Below, one piece after another: positions 1 to 6,866 of a stretch of 41,951 bases of DNA. The translations under genes were made by a program, and so were the position numbers. The stretch lies in assembly GCA_024695935.1 (NCBI GenBank), contig JAILHH010000029.1:1-41951 (forward strand), in the 5' to 3' direction. The stretch's first letter is position 1; each line of letters begins with the position of its first letter. The stretch comes from Acetatifactor sp. (GTDB lineage: Bacteria > Bacillota > Clostridia > Lachnospirales > Lachnospiraceae). Below the pieces are notes generated by a model. The model was not told where the DNA came from. It saw only the letters and a program-made list of their open reading frames with translations, and did no database searches.

Positions 1-96
1 TGTAAACATATCTATATACCTTTTATTAGAATGCATATCAAAAAACCAAACCTATAATTACCTACACCCTATCCTTATTCCAGTGAAAAGAATCCT

Positions 97-219
97 TTAA
101 TTTCCACATAAAACATACCTGTGTTTTGCGTTCGGCTTTTCCACGATTATCAATATGATCTCCACTGTACCCATACCGTCTTCCTCAACAAAAAAATCCT
201 TTAAATTCTTTAAATGCAT
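97..219 (-). pseudogene. Truncated Flp1-type Tad pilin
   Basis: A 40-codon reading frame starts with ATG at 219, six bases after a GGAGAG ribosome binding site and 24 bases downstream of tadC. It encodes a leader ending in EEDG followed by MGTVEIILIIV. This is the processing site of Flp-type type IVb pilins: Gly at -1 and Glu at +5, then the start of the hydrophobic helix. Intact Flp1-type pilins continue with roughly 15 more hydrophobic residues and a short tail. Here the frame switches after about eight hydrophobic residues to a polar tail (EKPNAKHRY...) and stops. Neither other frame restores a hydrophobic segment, so a deletion or rearrangement just past the conserved N-terminus is more likely than a simple frameshift. 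It could still be translated, but could hardly assemble into a filament. Positions 1-96 beyond it are AT-rich with no visible gene. Confidence 0.6.
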
Positions 220-243
220 CTCTTTCTCTCCTCTTCTATATTT

Positions 244-1536
244 TTATATTCCCATGCCTGAAAATGCCGGGATCATGAGCAATATCATTATTATCAAAAG
301 CATCATTACCATTGGCACCAAAAGCTTTGCCGACGCTTCCTCCCCAAGTTTTTTGCCATTCTCGATTTTCATAGCCTCTGCCTTTGCAGACTCCTCCCTT
401 ATCCTTTCATGAAATGCTCTGCTTCCCTTTTTAAGGTTCCTAACAAGTAACCCTGAGAGCCTGATATATTCCGAGACGCCTGTTGCTTTTCCAAAGTCTT
501 CATAAACCTTGATCTCCGACTCCCCCATATCAAATCTGTTAACGCTCTCCCTTAAAAGCTCACACATAAGTGACTTCCCCGTATCCTCCTCTTTAATATA
601 ATGAGCATAATCCTTTGAAAGCCTCTTAAAGGTTCCTCGCAGAGTAAGACCTGCCCCTGTGTAAAGCCCTATCTTTCTGACTATGTGAGGATATTCATTT
701 TTGTACTGCTTTTTTATCTTTTGTACCTTTTCAAAAAGATCTCTGTCTGACATAAAAAACACCATGCAGGTTACGGGAATACCCATTATCAATACCATGA
801 GCCAGGTTCTGTCCCTGTTAACATGCCATTTAAGACTCTGCCCCTCATATGTGTCAGGCAGGACAAATTCATCCTCTGCCTTTGTGTTTTCTTCCTCGCT
901 TAACAGCTTATCTTTTAATCCAAGCCAGAATTTTTCCTCTTTTGAATAAGCTAAAACTTTAATATCAAAAGATTCCTCATGGAAAAAATCTCCGTATCTG
1001 ATATTTACTTTAAGCTCTATATTTTTGTCTTTGTCACCTCTAAAAACCTCTCCGTCATTTGTAAGTACTGTCTCATCAGCTGACACCCACTCGATCTCAT
1101 AGGGAAATCCCTCGACTTTTTCTGTAAGCTCAAGTTTTTTTGTGACAACATTCAGATCAGCATTTTCTCCTCTTATCAATGTCCCCAGCTTTTTTACAAA
1201 CTCAGGATACATCTCCGACAGTTTCTCAGCGCTGTACCTTTTTTGCGAGATATCTAAATCAAATTCCTCCTCCCCGTAGAGACTTTTTGCAGATACTTTT
1301 ACCCTGTTATCCCCATCGCCGTAATCATTTCGCCTGATAACATTTCCGCTGCCGTTTCCCAGGATCTCATTTATCAGGAGGATCAAACTTATGACAACAA
1401 ATACTCCCAGAGTAAGGAAACACTTTTTTGATCTTTTCTTTTTGTACTCTTCCAGGGTTCCTTCGGGCACCTTGGCTCGTTCTAAAAATCTCAGGTTTTT
1501 TATATTTTCCGACGCGTTTTTTGAAAGAATCTTCAT
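244..1536 (-). CDS. tadC: Tad pilus inner-membrane platform protein, TadC-like (type II secretion F domain)
   Basis: This 430-residue protein is probably one of the two membrane platform subunits around which the TadA ATPase drives Flp pilus assembly. A first membrane segment lies near residues 38-57. It is followed by about 185 mostly polar residues, probably outside the membrane, then a second membrane segment near 243-262. A cytoplasmic helical domain follows, containing KNEYPHIVRKIGLYTGAGLT and GKATGVSEY, typical of the T2SSF/TadC fold. The protein ends in a strongly hydrophobic helix (LLVPMVMMLLIIMILLMIP). TadC proteins are usually about 300 residues, so the extracytoplasmic insertion is unusual. 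The start follows the tadB stop by eight bases with GGTGA as ribosome binding site. Fifth gene of the operon. Confidence 0.8.
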   Translation of the reverse strand: MKILSKNASENIKNLRFLERAKVPEGTLEEYKKKRSKKCFLTLGVFVVISLILLINEILGNGSGNVIRRNDYGDGDNRVKVSAKSLYGEEEFDLDISQKRYSAEKLSEMYPEFVKKLGTLIRGENADLNVVTKKLELTEKVEGFPYEIEWVSADETVLTNDGEVFRGDKDKNIELKVNIRYGDFFHEESFDIKVLAYSKEEKFWLGLKDKLLSEEENTKAEDEFVLPDTYEGQSLKWHVNRDRTWLMVLIMGIPVTCMVFFMSDRDLFEKVQKIKKQYKNEYPHIVRKIGLYTGAGLTLRGTFKRLSKDYAHYIKEEDTGKSLMCELLRESVNRFDMGESEIKVYEDFGKATGVSEYIRLSGLLVRNLKKGSRAFHERIREESAKAEAMKIENGKKLGEEASAKLLVPMVMMLLIIMILLMIPAFSGMGI

Positions 1537-1544
1537 CCCGTCAC

Positions 1545-2360
1545 CTATTCAAGTTCCCTTTCTATGCGGTAAAATATGCTCTCACCCCACACATAGGCTG
1601 CCAGGTAAATGACCAGCGAAACCGTCATGATAAGGACGCCGGAAAAATTGTGATAAAGGGGATCAAAATAACCGGGATAACCGATGTTCATATAGATAAG
1701 CATCAAAAAGGGCATGGCCTTCATGATATTAAATTCCAGTCGCTTCCCCGAAAGATTTAATTTGATCTCTTCATCAGTCTCTATCCTGCCTACTATGGAT
1801 GAGACTGCCATGTCCATTATCTCCTTCATGTTGCCGCCGGTGCGCTTAGCTATGCCAAACACCTCCGCAAACTCCCTTATCTCGCTGCAGTCACTTCTGT
1901 CTCCGAAATCTCTCAAAAGCTCCTCCACAGGTATATTGATCACCAGTCCTCGTTTTATCATCTCCAGTTCTCTGCATATATCCGAGTCCCTTCCAAACAT
2001 CAGCTCCATGTCTTCCATGCTCTCCATAAAGGCATTTTCAACTGACATTCCTGCTCCCATGGAAGCTAAGACAGATTGGATGCATTCCTTAAATTCCGTT
2101 TTCAGATCGCTTTTTCTCTTTTTAAGCTTGTCATGCTCGATCTTTTTAAACAGGATCACACCGGGCAGGGCCATGACCAAAAATCCAAAGACAGACCTGT
2201 AAAAACAATATGCCATTATGGCCACGATCACCGCCACTTTAAACGCTTCCGCAAGGGCTTCTGATGCCTTCCATTCATAATTGCAATAATCCCGAGCGAT
2301 AGAGTTTTTCTTTTGAAAAGAGTTCTCCCCTCTGCACAAGTTCTCCATCAATCCGTCCAT
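1545..2360 (-). CDS. tadB: Tad pilus inner-membrane platform protein, TadB-like (type II secretion F domain)
   Basis: This is the partner platform protein to TadC. It has an N-terminal hydrophobic region (about residues 41-72), a helical cytoplasmic domain with GAGMSVENAF and the FGIAKRTGGNMKEIMD motif typical of T2SSF domains, and two C-terminal membrane helices. The frame is open from a TTG at 2387, but the ATG at 2360 is preceded by a purine-rich GAGAGAGGTGAG at proper distance, so I place the start there (271 residues). Even with that start it overlaps the 3' end of cpaF by 86 bases, a long overlap suggesting translational coupling. The order cpaF-tadB-tadC is the usual Tad order. Confidence 0.8.
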   Translation of the reverse strand: MDGLMENLCRGENSFQKKNSIARDYCNYEWKASEALAEAFKVAVIVAIMAYCFYRSVFGFLVMALPGVILFKKIEHDKLKKRKSDLKTEFKECIQSVLASMGAGMSVENAFMESMEDMELMFGRDSDICRELEMIKRGLVINIPVEELLRDFGDRSDCSEIREFAEVFGIAKRTGGNMKEIMDMAVSSIVGRIETDEEIKLNLSGKRLEFNIMKAMPFLMLIYMNIGYPGYFDPLYHNFSGVLIMTVSLVIYLAAYVWGESIFYRIERELE

Positions 2361-3495
2361 CCGTCTCACCTCTCTCTCTGAATTCAAAAAGTGTATTCAA
2401 CCTGATTATTCCCTTCTCAACACCCAATATCTCCGTGATCTCGACCACCTTTCTGCTCTTATCCCTCATCCTTGAAAGATGCACTATTATGTCGATACCT
2501 GATGCGATCTGATGTCTGATGGCCGTTAAGGGTATATCCATTCCCATAAGTATCATGCTCTCAAGCCTGTAGAGCATATCCCCTGCGCTGTTTGCATGAC
2601 CGGTGGACATGCTCCCGCTGTGACCTGTGTTTAAACATTGCATGAGGTCTATTGCCTCCGGTCCTCTCACCTCACCGAGGATTATCCGATCCGGCCGCAT
2701 TCTGAGGGAACATTTTATCAGATCCCTCACAGAGATCTCCTTGCAGTCGGCAGTATTGGTATTCCTGGTCTCTAATCTGATCAGGTTTTTTAATCCCTGA
2801 AGTTTTAGTTCCGCATCATCCTCTATGGTCACGATCCTCTCATCCTTTGGGATAAATCCCGACAGCGCATTTAAAAAAGTAGTCTTCCCGCTTCCGGTTC
2901 CACCTGATATGAAAACGTTGTATCCCGCTTTCACCAGTTTTTCCAAAAAAGCTCTGCACTCCTCTGTGATAGTCCCAAGTTCCACAAGGCCTTCCGCCGT
3001 AATAGGATCCTTTGGAAACCGCCTGATCGTCATGACCGGTCCCGAGAGGCTTACCGGCGGCAACACGATATTTACTCTCGAACCGTCCGGCAGTCTGGCG
3101 TCCACCATAGGCTCCGAGGCATTGACCGTTCTGTTGCATCCGGCTGCGATCTGCTGGATCACATCGTTAAATCTCTCCAGTGAATCAAACTTTATCGGAA
3201 GCTCATAGAGTTTTCCCTTCTTTTCAACATATGTCGAATCCATGCCATTTATCATTATTTCAGAGATATCCGGATCGTCCACAAATATCTGCAGGATATC
3301 AAGTCTCCTCAAAGCATCAAAGAGTTCCTTTGAAAGTCTCCTCTTTTCCTCCGGAGGAATAAACATCAGATCCTCCTGCAGCAACAGCTCGTCTATCAGA
3401 TCTTTTACATCATCATCGCTGTAATCCCTACTTAGATCCATTCTCTCCCTTGCCTTGCTTATCAGGCCCGTTTTCACATTTCTAAAATCCGTCAT
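2275..3495 (-). CDS. cpaF: Tad secretion ATPase TadA/CpaF family
   Basis: This hexameric cytoplasmic ATPase is expected to power Flp pilus assembly. Visible motifs are an N-terminal domain with DDPDISEIMING, the PxSGPVMTIRRF stretch, Walker A GGTGSGKTTF, the Walker B region with RPDRIILGEVRG, and the downstream GHSGSMSTGHANSA histidine box. All are characteristic of CpaF/VirB11-type ATPases, and nothing essential looks missing. Two ATGs lie close together (3501 and 3495). AAGGA is six bases before the second and almost touches the first, so 3495 is preferred (406 residues). The start overlaps the end of tadZ and the end overlaps tadB, indicating tight coupling in one operon. Confidence 0.88.
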   Translation of the reverse strand: MTDFRNVKTGLISKARERMDLSRDYSDDDVKDLIDELLLQEDLMFIPPEEKRRLSKELFDALRRLDILQIFVDDPDISEIMINGMDSTYVEKKGKLYELPIKFDSLERFNDVIQQIAAGCNRTVNASEPMVDARLPDGSRVNIVLPPVSLSGPVMTIRRFPKDPITAEGLVELGTITEECRAFLEKLVKAGYNVFISGGTGSGKTTFLNALSGFIPKDERIVTIEDDAELKLQGLKNLIRLETRNTNTADCKEISVRDLIKCSLRMRPDRIILGEVRGPEAIDLMQCLNTGHSGSMSTGHANSAGDMLYRLESMILMGMDIPLTAIRHQIASGIDIIVHLSRMRDKSRKVVEITEILGVEKGIIRLNTLFEFRERGETDGRIDGELVQRGELFSKEKLYRSGLLQL

Positions 3496-4501
3496 TTTCA
3501 TTCCTTCTTTTCAAGAGCTCCTGTATCTGCCCTTCCACATAATCCTCTATGTCCGTGTGTGAATATTCGCAAAGATTTCTCGGTAGTCTGTTTATCTTTG
3601 GAATAAATAGTTTTACCGTTTTTCCCAATACGTCCTCATACTTTGAGAGGGACAGGACCTGCTCATATTGCAGGAGCTTGCTCTTTGACACATGATCTTC
3701 CTTTGTGAGGGTATATACCGCATCGCACCTTCTGAGCACGTCAAAGAGTCCCCTGACTGAATCGCTTAAATCCATCACCACAAATTCATATTGGTTTAAG
3801 CTCTCCAGCTTCCTCATCATCTCCAGCCACTCCTCTCCCATAACACCTAAGAGATTTTGCCCGGCTTTCATCGGAGGAACCAGATCCAGTTCCCCAACCC
3901 GCTTTGTAATGGTGGACAGCCGCAATCTGAATTTTTCTTCGTCCGCATTTAAAAAATACAAGAGATCACTAAGGTCCCTGACCTGCATATCAGGAAGCAT
4001 CTCCGAGATCCCCGCAAAATGCTCCAGATTCAGATATAAAGTCCTGTGCTCTGCAGAAAGCTGCCTGCTTAGAGACAGAGCAAAGGTTGTCTGAAAGCAT
4101 CTTCTCACCGGTGAGTATATCCCCACAAATGAGGTCTTTTTCTTTTCCGAAATAAAGCTCCCCGATATGCTCTCGCTTCCTTCAAATAGCTCCAATATCT
4201 CACGGCGGACCGCCTCCGCCGGTTGAAATTTATTTATGTTTTTTATATTGTCCCCTCGTACGATCCCGCTTTCGTTGAGTATGGCGATCCTTCCTTTCAG
4301 CCTTCCCATATCCATGTTTTCATCAAAAACATTTTCTCCAAGCACAAATACGGTTGAAGGGTTTTCCTCCGTATCACCAAGGTCGTTGATATCCATAAAC
4401 TGCTTTATTTCATATCCGGGCAGTGCTCTCTTTATGAGATATGTCGCCAAAAGTTCTCTGTACTCAGCATCCTTGTCACACAAAGCAATCACATTTTGCA
4501 T
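3482..4501 (-). CDS. TadZ/CpaE-like pilus localisation protein with altered P-loop
   Basis: This 339-residue protein has an N-terminal receiver-like region (ALCDKDAEYRELLATYLIKR...) followed by a MinD/ParA-like fold, the layout of TadZ/CpaE proteins that position Tad machinery. The P-loop region reads GIYSPVRRCFQTTFAL. The position normally held by the Walker A lysine before TT/TS appears to be glutamine, so nucleotide hydrolysis is doubtful, although such deviant P-loops are known among TadZ-like proteins. Later segments LYLNLEHFAG and YEFVVMDLSD match the switch and Walker B-like strands of the fold. The start ATG at 4501 follows AGAGGAA. It lies between the prepilin peptidase (42-base gap) and cpaF (overlap). 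Confidence 0.72.
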   Translation of the reverse strand: MQNVIALCDKDAEYRELLATYLIKRALPGYEIKQFMDINDLGDTEENPSTVFVLGENVFDENMDMGRLKGRIAILNESGIVRGDNIKNINKFQPAEAVRREILELFEGSESISGSFISEKKKTSFVGIYSPVRRCFQTTFALSLSRQLSAEHRTLYLNLEHFAGISEMLPDMQVRDLSDLLYFLNADEEKFRLRLSTITKRVGELDLVPPMKAGQNLLGVMGEEWLEMMRKLESLNQYEFVVMDLSDSVRGLFDVLRRCDAVYTLTKEDHVSKSKLLQYEQVLSLSKYEDVLGKTVKLFIPKINRLPRNLCEYSHTDIEDYVEGQIQELLKRRNENDGF

Positions 4502-4543
4502 ATTCTAATTCCTCTCTGACCAATCCGTCTGTAAATGTAAATC

Positions 4544-5041
4544 TCACAGGCCGCATAAAACCGCAACGGCGCTGATCAGCACCGGCCCCATCAGGCAGAT
4601 CGTCGCATCGCGATCGGTTTCTTTATTGTTCATATACAGCCCAAACGCCCGGTTTCTAATGACGTCCTCCAGGTACTCCCAAAAATATTTCATTCTCTCT
4701 ATCGAATTATGTTTTATAAGGAGCTTTGCAATTGAAAATATTGCCGCAATGAAAAGTGTAAAAATAATGAAACGCAGATACATACTTCTGCCAAGAAAGA
4801 GGCTGCAGAGTGCAACCGTCTTTAAATCTCCCGCTCCGATCATTCCCAGCCTGTAGATCGGGAAAGCGATCATTAATGTTATAAGCCCTGCCGGGGCGCA
4901 TGTAAACAAGGCAGAATAGTCTCCCCTTATAACAAATCTTCCTATTCCTGCTGCCGCCATTAAGATCACCAAAAAATTCGGGATCTTTCGCAGAGAATAG
5001 TCAAAAAGACATGCCAGGGACAAAAATAGGCACATGACCAT
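4544..5041 (-). CDS. Type IV prepilin peptidase, TadV/CpaA family (A24)
   Basis: This small polytopic membrane aspartic protease is predicted to cleave the Flp prepilin leader. The two catalytic aspartates are visible: the first in SLACLFDYSLRKIPN near the N-terminus, and the second in the GAGDLKTVAL (GxGD) motif. Several hydrophobic helices surround them. The frame is open from an upstream ATG at 5185, but that start lacks a good ribosome binding site and adds an atypical extension. The ATG at 5041 has AGGAG six bases upstream and gives 165 residues, the usual size for TadV. It is the first gene of the Tad operon, behind the promoter at 5115-5143. Its natural substrate next door (97-219) is truncated. 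Confidence 0.8.
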   Translation of the reverse strand: MVMCLFLSLACLFDYSLRKIPNFLVILMAAAGIGRFVIRGDYSALFTCAPAGLITLMIAFPIYRLGMIGAGDLKTVALCSLFLGRSMYLRFIIFTLFIAAIFSIAKLLIKHNSIERMKYFWEYLEDVIRNRAFGLYMNNKETDRDATICLMGPVLISAVAVLCGL

Positions 5042-5114
5042 AAATAACTCCTGATATATTTTTAAAGTTGAAAATCCGGCAGATGCTGCCAAGAATTTTT
5101 GATTTGTAAGATGG

Positions 5115-5143
5115 ATTATAAACAGTTGAATGCTGTAAATCAA
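5115..5143 (-). promoter_or_regulatory. Sigma-A type promoter of the Tad operon
   Basis: On the minus strand TTGATT and a perfect TATAAT are separated by 17 bases, about 75 bases before the preferred prepilin-peptidase start. It lies inside the discarded N-terminal extension of that reading frame, which further supports the shorter gene model. Confidence 0.6.
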
Positions 5144-5202
5144 GAAGTAATCCACAGAAAAATCAATTTTGTAAAAACTAGACAAATCTGAATTTTTTCC
5201 AA

Positions 5203-5245
5203 AAAGAAAAAGCCCGGAAATCCCTTGATTTCACGAGCTTTTTTG
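5203..5245 (-). terminator. Rho-independent terminator after fliS
   Basis: The minus strand reads AAGCTCGTGAAATC, a short loop, then GATTTCCGGGCTT and a T-rich tail. It begins about 10 bases after the fliS stop and separates the flagellin operon from the Tad operon. Because A-runs flank both sides, it may work in both directions. Confidence 0.75.
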
Positions 5246-5254
5246 ATGTCAAAA

Positions 5255-5728
5255 TTATGCGAACAATCCTCTGTTTGTAACGATATCCTGCATATCTATA
5301 TTCATAATATTACGTCCGTACGTAAGTCCGGCATATATGGTCTGGGTGTTATCCATGACCGGCCCCTTTGTGTTCAGCACTGCTAACTCTGCATATGCAT
5401 CATGCAAAGGCTGTATCACATTTCTGATATCTCCCAGATAAGTCACATCCTTTGTCACATCTGCCTTTGCCAGTCTCTTTAGGCAGAACATGTATAACTG
5501 CATGATCCGGGTTCCGGGTTCGTACTCCACATGGGTGGAAGCTATCAGTTCATTCAGACATCCTCTCGCTTTTCTGACGGACTCATGATACCCAAGGTCA
5601 TCGTCATGGCTTGCGACAACGGCATCCTCCAAGTAACATAATAACATTTCGTACAGGATGACTACTAATTCCGTGGAATTTGCCTGGCTGATTCGCAATG
5701 TAAAGTCATGTTTCTTTTCGTTGGTCAT
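5255..5728 (-). CDS. fliS: Flagellar export chaperone FliS
   Basis: This 157-residue helical protein matches the FliS layout: the N-terminal SQANSTELVVILYEMLL segment (typical FliS has TPxELvlmLYdgai), a central LNELIASTHVEYEPGTRIMQLY helix (typical: Ldlergg-ia-nL-lYdy), and a C-terminal helical bundle. FliS binds the C-terminus of unfolded flagellin in the cytoplasm and delivers it to the export gate. The gene starts 12 bases after the flagellin stop with AAAGGAAACGCCT as ribosome binding site, so both are co-translated. It is slightly longer than the usual 125-135 residues because of its C-terminal tail (NIDMQDIVTNRGLFA). Confidence 0.82.
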   Translation of the reverse strand: MTNEKKHDFTLRISQANSTELVVILYEMLLCYLEDAVVASHDDDLGYHESVRKARGCLNELIASTHVEYEPGTRIMQLYMFCLKRLAKADVTKDVTYLGDIRNVIQPLHDAYAELAVLNTKGPVMDNTQTIYAGLTYGRNIMNIDMQDIVTNRGLFA

Positions 5729-5740
5729 AGGCGTTTCCTT

Positions 5741-6859
5741 TTACTGCAATAACTGTAAAACTGTTGAGGGCCTCTCATTGGCCTGAGCAAGCATTGAGGT
5801 TCCTGTCTGAGACAGCACCTGATATGTGGTATAGGCTGTCATTTCCTCTGCCATATCCACATCCATGATCCTCGAATATGCGCTGGTCATGTTTTCTCCC
5901 GTTATATCAAGACTGTTTACAGTGGATTCAAGTCTGTTCTGATATGCACCAAGCTGACCTCTGAGTGATGATACATAAGCCATTGCCGACTTGATATCGG
6001 CATTCGCCTGTCCTGCTGCATCCTGGGTGGAAACATCCACATTTTCAATGCCCATATCCCTGAGGTTTACGCCGGGGATCTCGACTCCGATGATCTGACC
6101 TTCGTTTGATCCGATCTGAAGTCTCATGGAGCCCTTTCCAAGTATATCTATGCCCACATCGGATATGTTAAGGGATCCTCCGCCTGCTTTGAGTGAATCG
6201 GTGATATCAAGCTTCATCTCAAAGCCTGCCGTATTTGTGAGAACAAGAAGTCCGTCCTTCATCTCTCCTGTGATATCATTTGAAAATCCGCCGCTTAGGG
6301 ACATGCTGTCGATCACATATTTTCCGTCGGCACCGGTTGAAACACTCAAGTTGTCTATCCTGTAATCGCTTCTGACTTCAACCTTTGTATTATATGAATT
6401 GACCTTAACCGCTGTGTCACTGGTATATCCCTTTGGCAAAAATTCTCCGTTCAAGAGTTTCTGTCCGTTAAATTCGGTATCATCCGCTATTCTCTGGATC
6501 TCTTTTTTGAGCTGATCCACTTCCTCCTGAATGGTCTGCCTGTCAGCGTCTGTCAGACTTCCGTTTGCACTTTTAACCGCAAGCTCATTCATTCTCTGAA
6601 GCATGTTGCTGACTTCATTTAATGCTCCGTCGGCAGTCTCTATGATGGACACTCCGTCACTGGCATTCTGACCTGCCTGGGAAAGGCCCTTTAACTGAGC
6701 ATTCATACGCTTACCCATGGCAAGTCCCGCAGGATTGTCCTTTGCATGATTGATCTTTAATCCTGATGATAATCTTTCGAGGGATTTAGACAGGAAATCT
6801 TCGTTGTTTGTCAAAGAGTTGTTGGCAAGCATTGCCGAAACATTGTAATTAATTCTCAT
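5741..6859 (-). CDS. fliC: Flagellin
   Basis: This is the filament subunit. The conserved N-terminal D0/D1 region is clear: MRINYNVSAMLANNSL, LERLSSGLKIN, AKDNPAGLAMG, and DGVSIIETADGALNEV. So is the C-terminal D1/D0 helix: SLRGQLGAYQNRLESTVNSL, DMAEEMTAYTTYQVLSQTGTS, ending VLQLLQ. The variable middle region is short, about 150 residues. The usual QANQxPQ before the C-terminus is QANERPS here. There is no signal peptide, as expected for export by the flagellar apparatus. The gene begins seven bases after the stop of the upstream 967-residue gene (GAGGAG overlaps that stop) and precedes fliS, so its transcription probably comes from the promoter near 9803-9829. Confidence 0.95.
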   Translation of the reverse strand: MRINYNVSAMLANNSLTNNEDFLSKSLERLSSGLKINHAKDNPAGLAMGKRMNAQLKGLSQAGQNASDGVSIIETADGALNEVSNMLQRMNELAVKSANGSLTDADRQTIQEEVDQLKKEIQRIADDTEFNGQKLLNGEFLPKGYTSDTAVKVNSYNTKVEVRSDYRIDNLSVSTGADGKYVIDSMSLSGGFSNDITGEMKDGLLVLTNTAGFEMKLDITDSLKAGGGSLNISDVGIDILGKGSMRLQIGSNEGQIIGVEIPGVNLRDMGIENVDVSTQDAAGQANADIKSAMAYVSSLRGQLGAYQNRLESTVNSLDITGENMTSAYSRIMDVDMAEEMTAYTTYQVLSQTGTSMLAQANERPSTVLQLLQ

Positions 6860-6866
6860 AGGCTCC

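Noticed and set aside
2361-2387. TTG start of tadB
   Set aside because: The ATG at 2360 has a much stronger ribosome binding site at correct distance.
5042-5185. N-terminal extension of the prepilin peptidase
   Set aside because: It contains the operon promoter, and the ATG at 5041 has AGGAG in front and gives the usual protein size.
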